The position numbers and the translations under genes were made by a program. This document shows positions 1-8,412 of a stretch of DNA of 24,676 nt, in pieces. The first letter of the stretch is position 1. Each line of letters starts with the position of its first letter. Source of the DNA: Chara braunii (taxonomy: Eukaryota; Streptophyta; Charophyceae; Charales; Characeae); the NCBI GenBank assembly GCA_003427395.1, contig BFEA01000251.1, forward strand, positions 759,381-784,056. Reading direction: 5' to 3'. Under the pieces are notes generated by a model. The model ran no database searches, had not been told where the DNA came from, and was given only the letters and a program-made list of their open reading frames with translations.

Positions 1-91
1 GTGTATGGTCTGGACCTGGCGCCATCCAAGCAAATTTGAAAAGATTGGAAAGTCTTGCCATAGAAGATGATAGCCCTGTATATTTTGTCCA

Positions 92-328
92 ATGGTTTTT
101 CTTCCTGTATGTAGCGCCAGGCCCTTCACATCTTGCGATGATGATGATGTATGTTTGGTCTGCATTGCGACATTGATTGGTTTGATCATTGGTATATTAG
201 CCTCCTGCTGCGCGATCTTGTGCTATGTGAGAGAGGTCGGTTCTTGTTCTGGTCTGCACCGATTACGGTATGCGACACCTTTGCTCAGGGGGGACCTAGA
301 GGAGTGTAGGGAGGGAGGTACAACATAG
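92..328 (+). CDS. Short open frame with one hydrophobic segment, doubtful
   Basis: This 78-codon open frame has a GTG first codon in the window sequence, so a true start is not evident. An acidic run of four Asp is followed by about 25 hydrophobic residues that could form a single membrane helix, then a basic stretch. I do not recognise a family. It overlaps the left part of a decayed reverse transcriptase reading frame (about 303-360), and the DDDDV stretch may be a chance or degraded relic of the same retroelement. Treat it as an unconfirmed open frame. Confidence 0.12.
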   Translation: MVFLPVCSARPFTSCDDDDVCLVCIATLIGLIIGILASCCAILCYVREVGSCSGLHRLRYATPLLRGDLEECREGGTT

Positions 329-360
329 AGACAGGTTTAGGGAGCAAGTCCTGAAGCAAA
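303..360 (+). pseudogene. Gypsy reverse transcriptase fragment, left part
   Basis: In one frame the plus strand reads as the helix that follows the YxDD active site in Ty3/Gypsy reverse transcriptases (pattern V..EVQHRD.FREQVLKQ). The frame stops making sense upstream of 303, where a TAG lies at 297-299. The sequence runs directly into the end of the minus-strand LTR at 361, and the RT similarity resumes in the same direction at 1451 on the far side. The fragment is short, so the assignment rests mainly on its pairing with the right part. Confidence 0.35.
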
Positions 361-450
361 TGTTGCATACTTCAATGAGTATGGGCAAAACCAAAGATCA
401 ACCAATGTAGGATGAGCATATATGCAGCGAAAGTCTGATAAACGGACTGT

Positions 451-489
451 CTCACATAGACTGACTCACATAGACTGACTCACATAGCA
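451..489. repeat. 14-bp tandem repeat, three copies
   Basis: The unit CTCACATAGACTGA is repeated head to tail nearly three times near the 3' end of the minus-strand LTR. It is a local slippage product. The plus-strand LTR copy has only a related TGAGTCAG pair at the equivalent place (about 5451-5472), so the expansion is copy-specific. Confidence 0.7.
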
Positions 490-874
490 TCACTCCACAC
501 ACATACAATCGTGAGATGGTGGGGTCTGGGCCATTCATAGACGATGCCCAGATCCCGTACANGCATTCACAGATGAAAGGTGGGAGGAGAGACGAAGGAG
601 GTGGGGAGGTAGACAACACCGAAGGTCACCGAGATAGAATCTGATAGGTCNCCGATATGGTAGTCCAAAATGTCATCTAACAAGATCAAAATGTCGAGGA
701 CAATAGGCCACCAATGTCGGAGGTACAGAGTCCAAATGTAACCGGTGTCCGAACTGTGATGCAGCCGAGTATCAACCCCAACAATCTCCAAGTCTCCAAT
801 GCGGTAAGTACCACAGTCTCATACCACCGAAGTCCAATACTGATCTCTATCCAACTAGTATAAGTCTCTAGTCT

Positions 875-931
875 GAAGAAGAAGAAGAAGAAGAAGAAGA
901 AGAAGGAGGAGGAGGAGGGGAGAGAGAGAGA
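875..931. repeat. GAA/GGA/GA microsatellite
   Basis: About ten GAA triplets run into GGA triplets and then a short GA tract. The run lies in the purine-rich (minus-strand pyrimidine-rich) part of the LTR. The other LTR copy carries a CT tract at the same relative position. Confidence 0.85.
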
Positions 932-1171
932 GCTGACAACGGAGGGAGGAGAGGTCCTCTGTCCCAGGTACCTCAGGCGGCAATGGCCGCCGTGCTGGCT
1001 CAGTCGCCCTGCTGTTGCTCCGCTTGCCGCTGCGCTAATGCTGCGTTGCCGCTGCTGCTCCTTGCTCGCTCCTGCGCTAAACTTAGCGCATCAAAACAGT
1101 GCTCGAGCGCTGACCATAACGCACCGGTAGAGTGCCGGTGGTTCGATGCCTCGAAGTGAGGCCGGACCGGT

Positions 1172-1184
1172 TCTTTATACCGGT
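1172..1184 (-). promoter_or_regulatory. TATA box of LTR family 1, minus strand
   Basis: The minus strand reads TATAAAG just downstream of the two U3 inverted repeats and about 270 bp from the LTR start. The plus-strand copy has a weaker ctacaaaagg at the equivalent place near 4762-4772. The position fits a U3 promoter; no transcription start is known. Confidence 0.4.
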
Positions 1185-1225
1185 GGGCAGAGGCCGGCCT
1201 CACTGCTGCGAGGCCTGGCCGTGCC

Positions 1226-1251
1226 CTGAACCGTCCNGATGGACGGTTCAG
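1226..1251. promoter_or_regulatory. U3 inverted repeat, TATA-proximal
   Basis: Arms CTGAACCGTCC (1226-1236) and GGACGGTTCAG (1241-1251) are exact complements around a 4-base spacer containing one N. The plus-strand LTR carries a different but equally perfect palindrome at the same place (4694-4725), which suggests a maintained structure or a dyad protein-binding site. Confidence 0.6.
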
Positions 1252-1286
1252 CCCCAACCGGCAGGCGGCAGCCTCAAGAGCGCCGC

Positions 1287-1317
1287 CAGGCCCAAACGGT
1301 AATGTCGTTTGGGCCTG
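1287..1317. promoter_or_regulatory. U3 inverted repeat, TATA-distal
   Basis: Arms CAGGCCCAAACG and CGTTTGGGCCTG are perfect 12-bp complements separated by 7 bases. The equivalent site in the plus-strand copy is an 8-bp-arm palindrome at 4604-4623. Order relative to the TATA box is the same in both LTRs. Confidence 0.6.
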
Positions 1318-1450
1318 CCCGTCGGGTCTGGTCCAAGGTGAGGCCTTTATGGCCTGTANTNCCCCAAGGTCGGGCCTTTAGGCCCTGGTGTGTCCCTCTA
1401 GCCCTAAGTCGGGTCCGGCAGGACCCGTGTGGCGTCGAAGATGTAACACA

Positions 1451-1740
1451 AAGGTCTAGGAAGTCTCCTTTGGAGCCGATGAGCTTGCCAAAGAGATCAA
1501 GGGACTCACTGAGCAGGGCTGATCGTATCCTGCAAAGAGGCGCTTAGACCTTGGAATGTTCCTGAGGCATACCTGGGACTGGCAGGATACCGCAGAGTTC
1601 GTTCGAAGTTCTATCAGGAAAACTTGTCCCTTGATCGATTTGACACCTGTTTGTTAGGTCCCTCCTGATAACCGCACCTATCCTTGTTTCATATAACCAA
1701 CAATCGGTTTCCTTGTTTCAGATCAGTATTACTGACCTCT
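1451..1740 (+). pseudogene. Gypsy RT/RNase H connection fragment, right part
   Basis: Starting directly beside the LTR end, one plus-strand frame resembles the C-terminal thumb of Gypsy RT: an SFGADEL stretch, a TEQGL stretch, and the hallmark LGLAGY followed by Arg residues at about 1573-1610. A TAG at 1457-1459 and a frame slip inside the LGLAGY-RR region break it. A following LITAPIL-like piece near 1662-1685 fits the start of the RNase H domain, after which the similarity fades. It continues the RT fragment at 303-360 across the inserted LTR. The family motifs are established for Ty3/Gypsy pol; the alignment is by eye. Confidence 0.5.
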
Positions 1741-2294
1741 ATCAATGGATACCAGAACCAACAGGAAGTTCGGGTCAGATATCATGTTGATCTGAGGGAA
1801 TATTGGTGATTTGCAAGAGAAGAGCTGGAGTCAGCATGTGGGCCGAAAGGCAAGTAGCAAGTGGAATGAAGGGATTCTCAAGGGTTTTCTGAACCCCAGG
1901 GGTTGGGAACGTGAGGACCTGGGGGCCTCTCAGCAGGCAAAGGGATCAATGGGCCCTTAGCCGGAGCTAAAAGTATACAGGTCCAGTTTGGCCCAGCTTG
2001 AGACCTGGTAGGGCCCGACAAAAAACAGTACTCCTGAACGCAGTACCTACCGGCTGAGCAGAGGACCGACCTAAGGGCAGGATAAGTCAGAGTTGTCTTG
2101 GTTGGAGGAAGCTGGCCGGTAGGCGTTTCTTGTGCGCTGCACCAGCATTGACTGACAGACGAGCGCTGCCAGTAGCTGGGCTGTGAGAGAAGGCCAGGAC
2201 CTGCCATAGGATAGAGTAGATGGTAAGAGTTCATTGTCACTTGAGCTGGTATGGACACCGGGAAGGGTGGAGAATCACTACTGTTGCTGTATTG
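1741..2294. other. Unassigned stretch
   Basis: No gene, terminal repeat or RNA is supported here. A pyrimidine-rich tract ending ttccttgtttcag at about 1709-1721 just upstream resembles a splice acceptor, but the frames beyond it do not link to any other candidate exon. The 126-codon minus-strand open frame at 1878-2258 has no recognisable features and is probably chance. Confidence 0.5.
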
Positions 2295-2566
2295 ATTGTT
2301 GGAGGTGTGAAGGGGGGTTTCATCATCAAAGAGAAACGTCTACAGAGTGAATTATTGTGCTCATGTAATCATTTCTTTGTAAATCCTGCTAACCTCCTCG
2401 TTGATGTGAAGGTGTTGGTCAAAAGAGAGATCATGGTCCTGCTGTAATTTATTGTTGGAGGCGTGAAGGCGTGAAGGGATCATTGCTTTGTAAATTCTGT
2501 TATCTTGTTTTTGCAGTGTGCATGTTGGTCAAGAGAGAGGTCATGGTGCTTGTAGTATGAGTTTCT
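2295..2566 (+). repeat. 156-bp tandem duplication, two diverged copies
   Basis: Both copies begin ATTGTTGGAGG (2295 and 2451). They share tcattNctttgtaaat and a later GTTGGTCAA.AGAGAG.TCATGGT block. The second copy is shortened in the middle and gains a small gtgaaggc repeat. No coding frame spans both copies convincingly. Confidence 0.6.
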
Positions 2567-3880
2567 CCAGTGGGTGGTTGTTGCACATTATTTGATGATT
2601 TTTATGTTTGCAAATTTACGATTTGTATTTAATCATTAGGATGTGGGGGCATGTTCTTCTCAAAGAGTCTGGTTGTGTTTTATTTGACATAGTTCCAATA
2701 GTACATGTGTCTTTTGCTCCATCGTCCATCGACTTGACTTATTGATGCAAGGCTGGCATTCATTCAGTCTGGCAAGTGCATGTACCTACCATGCATGGAC
2801 GATCAGACTAAAGGAAAAAGGGTCTTGATGAGAATTCCTGACATGGGGTCCAACTCTGTACTGTAGTAAGAGAGTGGCTCCGGTCGGTGCTGTCGCTTGG
2901 AATCATGCTGCAGGGAAGTGGCTGAAGAGCGATCTTTTTCTTTTTCTTCTTCTTTTGAAACCAGATGGGGGCGGACTGGTCAACACCAAGAGGGGCTTGC
3001 GTCTGCCCGATTGACACTTTGTTTGCTGCATGTGCATCAATCAACAACTGGTAATGTGTTGTCACCTTTTTGACACCTTGCCTTCTTCCTGTTCCTTTTG
3101 TTCCTTTATAAGAATATAAAATGCTTTTGAGGCCTGGCAGTCAAGCGAAATGTTGCTGTACTGGCACCAGTCAACAACTGGTGTTTTTTGTTTGTGCATT
3201 TGAGGCCTCGTTTGTTGCATCGGTATCAATCAGCAACTTATGCTCTGATCACCCTAGTGTCCCTCCTGGTCTTCTTCCTCTTCTTTTTGGCTTTGAACAA
3301 TGTTGCATGTTCATAAATGGACAACTGCTATGAAGGTTACGTCTTTCTTCCCTTTGAACTCACCCTTTCCCTCACCCTGATCTTCCTCTTTCTTCTCTTT
3401 TCTTGTGTTGTTACTTCCTGCTTCCTGTATTAGCATGTTTTTATTTGACTTGACGTCCCTAGGTGTCATTTCCATAGTGGCAGTTTGACCATTCAGGCCA
3501 CTGCAGTTTGAACATAAATTTGTGTCCAGCACAATGAAGCTGCTGACAACAACTGTAGGACAAACTAAAATCTCAGGATGAAGGCGAGCCAATGTCAAAG
3601 ACCTCAGAATGGAAATACCCATGATAGGCTTTCCCTCCTGGTGCACAGGAGATGGAGTTTCACAAAATGGCAGATGCGACTGACTGTTGGAATTTGGTGG
3701 TAGCTAGTGGCGTGAAACCTGGGAAACTCTCAGCAGGTGCTCACAGACGGGAAAATGCGGATATAGTGAAATCACAGCAAGAAATAAACACGCCAACCTC
3801 GGATTACAGATAACAATGCACATGCCAAGATAAGCTTAGTCAGGCAAACTTCATTATGTGAGCTGAAGTGCCTCAGTGTG
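2567..3880. other. Unassigned AT-richer stretch with a thrice-used short motif
   Basis: I see no supported gene. A motif close to CAATCAACAACTGGT appears three times (about 3036-3052, 3164-3181 and 3223-3240), each after a T/G-rich segment, which suggests an old dispersed or tandem repeat. T/C-rich tracts lie at 2934-2957 and 3362-3412. The open frames of 60-110 codons on both strands are low in complexity and lack start or splice context. Confidence 0.4.
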
Positions 3881-3906
3881 TTAAACCACCAGTACACCTG
3901 GGTTCA
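3881..3906 (+). mobile_element. Orphan end of the element-A transposon family
   Basis: TTAAACCACCAGTAC at 3881-3895 is identical over 15 bases to the outer end of the TTAA-flanked element at 6093-7094, and then diverges. No inverse partner (GTACTGGTGGTTTAA) is found between here and 6093. It is probably the left end of a truncated or broken relative. Confidence 0.4.
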
Positions 3907-4474
3907 GTGCCTCTGCACTGTTATGAACTTGGTTGTCTGACACTTTGATTGCCACTCTCACTCAGAAGAACTCACACACGCCCATACATGCATGAGACAA
4001 AGGGGAGAAGGAGACAGGGTCCAACTGCGCACAGATCAGAGATAAACAGCGGAATAGCAATTATGCACAGAAGGGGAGAATACACTCAGTGTTTCTCTCT
4101 CCCTGACACACTCCCAACAACCAATCACAATTGACACTGCGAAGATCACAATCGGAAAGTAACCCAGATGAAGAGCCAACTCAACACAGTTAACCTCAAT
4201 TATCGTTACAGAGTTCCACCCAGTGTCTCGCCACTCAAGAACCACACACTCCACTCACTACTACACTCTCAGAGTCTAGCGCTGCACAAAAACAGCCTCC
4301 CAGAGGCCAGCGCCATACACCCAGATGCAGATCATGAACAGCGAAGTAGTCTCCAGTGCCGATGAGTCACTCTGACGATGAAGAAGGCAGCTATGGCTGC
4401 CTAACTGCGCAGGCAAGCTTTGCTGAACTGCCAGCGGCACTTTTTTTCTTGGCTGGCGCCTCGAGCCATCGTGG
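3907..4474. other. Unassigned stretch upstream of LTR copy 2
   Basis: CA- and GA-rich sequence with no supported gene. Overlapping short frames occur on both strands. A T8 run at 4440-4447 lies just before the LTR start. Confidence 0.4.
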
Positions 4475-4603
4475 TGTGGCATACTGAGCCACACGGGCCC
4501 CAGTTAGGGCCCGGTTCCAGACAGGCAGGATAAGGCCTGAGGGACGACGGTTCAGATGAGGCCGAATAGGCCTGGGCCACGGCGGTTCAGGCAGGCCCAA
4601 GCC

Positions 4604-4623
4604 AAACGGCCACAAGGCCGTTT
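4604..4623. promoter_or_regulatory. U3 inverted repeat, TATA-distal
   Basis: AAACGGCC and GGCCGTTT flank a 4-base ACAA spacer. It is the counterpart of the 12-bp-arm palindrome at 1287-1317 in the other LTR copy. Confidence 0.55.
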
Positions 4624-4693
4624 CCGGTCCAGCCTAGGACCCACCGGCAGCGGTTCAGAGGCTGCCACGATTTAGGCGCCAACCAGTTTCAAA

Positions 4694-4725
4694 ACTGGAC
4701 CGTTGATCTGGATCAACGGTCCAGT
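4694..4725. promoter_or_regulatory. U3 inverted repeat, TATA-proximal, 15-bp perfect arms
   Basis: ACTGGACCGTTGATC (4694-4708) and its exact complement (4711-4725) are separated by only two bases. The sequence differs from the equivalent palindrome at 1226-1251 except for a shared GGACSGTT-like core, yet both are perfect dyads. Confidence 0.65.
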
Positions 4726-5008
4726 CCGGTAGGTACCAGTAGGAAAGAGGCCGGCCCAGCCCTACAAAAGGCTGGGTACCAGCCTCAGTATGGGAGATTA
4801 GTATGAGGTTAGTCTGGGCGAAGTTAGTCTTCAGGATTAGCGCAGCTTGGCAGCGTTAAGCAGATTAGCGCAGCACAGCAGCGAGAGCCAGAGCAGCGAG
4901 GAGACAGCGAGCGCAGCAGTGGAGGGGACAGCACAGCGGCCTTGCCGCGCCATAGCCAGGTACCGGGAGGAAGGCTCTGCCTTCTCTCCCTCTGTTCCTC
5001 CACCCTCC

Positions 5009-5010
5009 AG

Positions 5011-5043
<33 letters not shown>

Positions 5044-5045
5044 TT
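5009..5045. repeat. CT microsatellite
   Basis: A CT run broken once by a TT lies in the transcribed part of the plus-strand LTR. The minus-strand LTR has a GA/GAA tract at the matching position. Confidence 0.85.
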
Positions 5046-5711
5046 TCCTACCTTCTCAGTCTAGTCTGGGTTCTCCTACGGGACTACAGCAGATGAGAGA
5101 TGGTTACGAGTTTTGGTGACATCTGAGACAGCGACATTGGGACTACGAGGTGAGGACTATTTGGGGATCTGATTTCATCTTCCTTCTGAAGGTGTAGTTG
5201 ACATTGTGAGATCGACATCTGGGATATTGTGAGACTTGGCATTCGCGACATTTCGGATTTTCGTAACTTCTGACAGTTCAAGATACTATCTTTGGAAACA
5301 TTGAGTTGACGTCATCTTCCCTCTCCTCCTCCTTCGTCTCTCTCCTCTCTCCTTTCGTCCGTGTATGATCTTGATCCCTGGCCCTTTGTCTATTCTCGAG
5401 GCCAGGGTATTCACACCCTGATGAATGTTTGAGAGTGTCTCGATTGCAGTCTGAGTCAGGTCTGAGTCAGTCCTAGGTATCTCAAGTCTTCCGCTTGCAT
5501 CTGTATAACTCTGTATTATCTGGTCGGTTCTGGGAATCTGCGCCATACTCATGACTGTGTTTCACGAGTATGCAACAGTGGTCAGGTAGCCCGGAGGATC
5601 CACTGGGGCCATGCACTGGCGGTTTAGACCTCCACCACCTTTCCTAGGCGATGTTGAGACTTGAAAATGTAACACTCCGGGTTCTTTGGAGGCTCGGGCT
5701 ACCGGATCCCG

Positions 5712-5942
5712 ATGGCTGGCGGAGCCAGCAAAAAGAAGTGGAAAATGCTGTGCTGGCTGTTCAGCGAGGCTTGGCGTGCAGTGGGAATTCACCTTGGCAA
5801 AAGGGGCTTTGAGGGAGTGGTGGTTTCAACCCGCTGCGAAGTCAGGAACTTGATTGATAGCCAGGGAGACATCTATCAACGTTTCTGCAAACTAGTAGGG
5901 TCATGTTTGTGGGGTCTGGTCAAGGGATCTTTGCGGGGTTGA
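5712..5942 (+). CDS. Open frame of unknown function, possible decayed gene
   Basis: A 76-codon frame starts with ATG at 5712 and ends at a TGA at 5940-5942. It opens with a basic segment (GGASKKKWK) followed by mixed hydrophobic and charged sequence. A second frame starts at 5947 and stays open for 50 codons to a stop at 6094-6096, so the two together could be one reading frame broken by a frameshift. I do not recognise either. They lie just downstream of the solo LTR and end at the border of the first TTAA element, so they may be a host or retroelement relic. Confidence 0.2.
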   Translation: MAGGASKKKWKMLCWLFSEAWRAVGIHLGKRGFEGVVVSTRCEVRNLIDSQGDIYQRFCKLVGSCLWGLVKGSLRG

Positions 5943-6387
5943 CATCATGTTCCAGGAATCGAGTCTGATAATAGCCAAGTCTGACTTGTTAGCAAATAAC
6001 TGGTTGGGATACCTTTTGGGCCTGACCTTGACTTCTCAGCCACAGTTGGCATCCTTGGGCTGTAGAAAGGTCTGGTGGACAAATCTACCTTCTTAAACCA
6101 CCAGTACTTGGCCCATACATCGGCCGCGGGCCCTTAGCGTTAACGCTACGCGTTTCCTGCGCCTCGGCAAAGGCTTGGCATGGCAATGGGGGAGGGAGCT
6201 GGTGGCCCCATGGAAACGGGGCAAAAGGACTGCACGATGTCCTGGTGGTGTGCTATGTGGAAACGCGCGGACAGTGGTAGCAAGGAGGCAAAAAAACAAA
6301 AAAGAAAACGGACGCGGAAAAAATAAAGATAGATGATTGCTTTCCTTTCTTTTCATTTTTTTTTTTTGGGGGGGGGAAGGAGAGAAT

Positions 6388-6900
6388 GTATCTGGCTTCA
6401 CTTCTGCACGGCGTTAGATGAATCTTAGGGCAATCACGTTCAGATGCTGTTTCCCGTTTCCCCCTTTTCGGTTTTTTTTTTTTTTTTTTGGTAAAGATCG
6501 TTGGCTGTTTCTGCACTTGCTCCCCGTGAGAGACGGGGAGCATTCAATGCCTCAGGTTCCAGAGGCAGTGTGACGTTGCAACTTCGACGCATGTATCTGG
6601 CTTCACTGCTGCAAGGGGTTGTATGAATCTCAGGCCAATCACGTTCAGATGCCTGTTTCCCGTTTCCCCCTTTTCGTTTTTTTTTTTTTTTTTTTGATGC
6701 TAAGATAGTTGGCTGTTTCTGCACTTGCTCGCCGTGAGAGACGGGGAGCATTCATTGTTTCAGGTCCCAGAGGCAGTGTAACGTTGCAACTTCGACGCAT
6801 GTATCTGGCTTCACTGCTGCACGCCGTTCACGTTTCTCTCTTTCTTTTTTTTTGGCTTTTTTTTTTTTGGAAGAAGACCCTTCACGGGAGCATTGAATGC
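6388..6900. repeat. ~205-bp tandem array, two full units and a partial third
   Basis: Units start with GTATCTGGCTTCACT at 6388, 6593 and 6801, giving periods of 205 and 208 bases. Each full unit contains a T tract of 18-21 bases and a short hairpin, followed by conserved AACTTCGACGCAT. The third unit is rearranged after about 30 bases. Units differ by scattered substitutions and tract length, consistent with old duplication inside element A. Confidence 0.75.
6518..6542. other. Hairpin in repeat unit 1
   Basis: TGCTCCCCGT and ACGGGGAGCA form a perfect 10-bp stem around loop GAGAG. The same hairpin recurs at 6726-6750 in unit 2 with a single stem mismatch. In each case it lies 25-40 bases from the long T tract, so on the minus strand it precedes a poly-A run. 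Confidence 0.6.
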
Positions 6901-7108
6901 GTGAGTGGAAACAAGAAAACGACGGCCTGTTTACGTTCCATCTGCTGGCAGCAGGTCTAAAGGAAGAGGCGGTACCTGGTTGCAGCAGCAGATGTCCCGT
7001 ATTTTTTCCCACTTCCCGCAGGCTCGGCAAAAATTGGCGCGCAGGGCGTATTCAGGCTCAGCTTCAATAGCTGGGCCAAGTACTGGTGGTTTAACCCGAA
7101 AAAAACGT

Positions 7109-7188
7109 ACGTACGTTCTATTCGAATGACCTCTGGAAATCGGGTTTTTCGAAAATTGCTTGTTTTTCCCTGCGAATAGAACGTACGT
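7109..7188. repeat. Subterminal inverted repeat of element B, left
   Basis: ACGTACGTTCTATTCG at 7109-7124 is an exact inverse of CGAATAGAACGTACGT at 7173-7188, with a 48-base loop. ACGTACGT runs follow again at 7197-7207. Such ends could form cruciforms or be multiple transposase sites. Confidence 0.7.
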
Positions 7189-7259
7189 TCGAATATAACG
7201 TACGTACATATGTTGTATTCAAATTTTTGGAACTTTGATTTTTCAAAAATAATTTAAAA

Positions 7260-7510
7260 AATCCGAAAAAAAGTAAAATGTTATACAACAATGCAATACA
7301 AACAACGTTTGCCTGAGGGTCTTATCGAAATTCACGAGAAAATTCGAGGAAAAAAATAAAAACGAGGATGAAAATGTTTTTTACTGATTTTTTCAGAATT
7401 TCGATTGAAAAAAAACTTCAGTAAAAAATCCGAAAAAAAAGTATGTTGTACAACATTGCAATGCAAACAATTTTTGCCTGAGCGTCTTGGCGAAATTCCG
7501 AACCAAATTT
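7260..7510. repeat. 167-bp tandem duplication in element B
   Basis: Two diverged copies begin ATCCGAAAAAAA at about 7261 and 7428 and share TGCAATRCAAACAA and TTTGCCTGAG-GTCTT blocks. Separated A/T-rich filler lies between. No coding sequence is supported. Confidence 0.6.
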
Positions 7511-7887
7511 GAGATAAAAGCAAAAACAATGGCGGGACTACAGGCTTCTGAAAAGTCGTACCCTAAAAATGGTAACAGCCCGGACGTCCGGACGGGGTTC
7601 CAGAGTCCGGTGTCCGGTGTCTGGTCCCCATGTCCGGATGGAGGCCCCTGGGGCAAAAATCTGAAAAACAAATGGGGCGGCCCAGGACGTTTGTCGGGTC
7701 CTAGCTGCCTCTAGAAAAATATCGGGGTGATTTTTAAGTGTCCTTTCGCCCCACCGGACATGGCCTAGAGGTCCAGACACAAGACACTGCAGGTTTTTGA
7801 GGTGGCGGGTTTCGCACAGGCCCGAGCAATTTCAAATCGGCCGTTTCGACGTGGCGCCCGCCGCTGCTGCCGGTTGCGGGGGGGGCG

Positions 7888-7913
7888 GAGGAGAGAGAGA
7901 GAGAGAGAGAGAG
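7888..7913. repeat. GA microsatellite
   Basis: A GA run of about 26 bases follows a G-rich stretch. Confidence 0.85.
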
Positions 7914-8238
7914 CATTGACAGTGCTACCAGTCTGAAGACTCTGACGTTCTGAATTGAACTGCAAAGTTCAAACTTTTAAGTTATATATGAAGTTATGAA
8001 CTTAAATTACTAAATCCAAAGTTCAAAGTTCAAAAAGTTAATCACACTTTTTTCAAAAAAAAATTCTCTGTTTCTTTAGTCTTGTGCCTGCTTTGCAAGG
8101 TTTGCAACTCTGCATGTCTGCTAGTTAAATGTGCTGGTTGATTTGCTGCAAGACACGTTCTCTGCTGCGTGAACTACAGAGTGCAAAGCAGGTAAGTGCC
8201 TGCCAACACCCCCACCCAACCCCCCACCCCACCCCTGT

Positions 8239-8262
8239 GTTTTTTTTTTTTTTTTTTTTTTT
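8239..8262. repeat. Poly-T tract
   Basis: About 23 consecutive T, followed by an N at 8268, indicating a region difficult to sequence. Confidence 0.85.
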
Positions 8263-8412
8263 GGAGGNCCGGACATTTTTGCACCCTGGGATGTCCGGAT
8301 CGTCGGACAGTCCGGACCTGTCCAGACTATCGTCCGGAAGACAGTCCGGAAGTGTCTGGTGTCCGGGTCCGGGGTTACCATGTGCGAGGATCAGGGTCCT
8401 CGGTAGGCCTAA

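Larger units (their letters stand above)
361..1450 (-). repeat. Solo-type LTR, family 1, minus strand
   Basis: Read on the minus strand this 1090-bp block begins TGTGTTACAT and ends GTATGCAACA, the TG...CA form of an LTR. It matches, with much divergence, a plus-strand block at 4475-5577 (1103 bp) along its length: a U3 rich in GGCC, two strong inverted repeats, a TATA box, a stretch of alternating purine-pyrimidine runs, then a T/C-rich tail and the shared GTATGCAACA terminus. No primer binding site follows the terminus (positions below 361). No clear target duplication is visible: the flanks are gcaaa on the left and aaggt on the right. It sits inside an RT remnant, so I infer a solo LTR left after recombination. 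Confidence 0.6.
4475..5577 (+). repeat. Solo-type LTR, family 1, plus strand
   Basis: The 1103-bp block begins TGTGGCATAC and ends GTATGCAACA. It parallels the minus-strand LTR at 361-1450 in length and order: GGCC-rich U3 with two palindromes, TATA-like site, TTAGCGCAG repeats, T/C-rich tract and shared terminus. GTGG stands on both outer sides (4471-4474 and 5578-5581), a possible 4-bp target duplication. No convincing tRNA primer site follows, so a solo LTR is the simplest reading. An alternative is a full element with its body lost beyond 5577. Confidence 0.6.
6093..7094. mobile_element. Element A: TTAA-flanked TIR element, non-autonomous
   Basis: ACCACCAGTACTTGGCCCA at 6097-6115 is repeated as an exact inverted copy at 7072-7090, a perfect 19-bp terminal inverted repeat. 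Both ends abut TTAA (6093-6096 and 7091-7094). The 994-bp interior has no transposase-like frame. It carries a 14-bp palindrome at 6135-6148 and a ~205-bp tandem repeat with poly-T tracts. TTAA target duplication is characteristic of piggyBac-type elements, though those usually begin with CCC or similar, so the superfamily is uncertain; because TTAA is palindromic it could also be part of the TIR. Confidence 0.7.
7569..8381. mobile_element. Element C: small TIR element rich in TCCGGA, nested in B
   Basis: The ends read ATGGTAACAGCCCGGACG on the left (7569) and, in reverse complement from 8381, ATGGTAACCCCGGACCC. Both continue for about 100 bases as irregular copies of GTCCGGA-type motifs and finish with CCC.GGG..CAAAAAT (7651-7669 and 8271-8290). 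The match is good but gapped. No target duplication is evident at the borders and no transposase is present, so its superfamily is open. The interior holds GA and T microsatellites and repeated AAAGTTC words. Confidence 0.5.
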
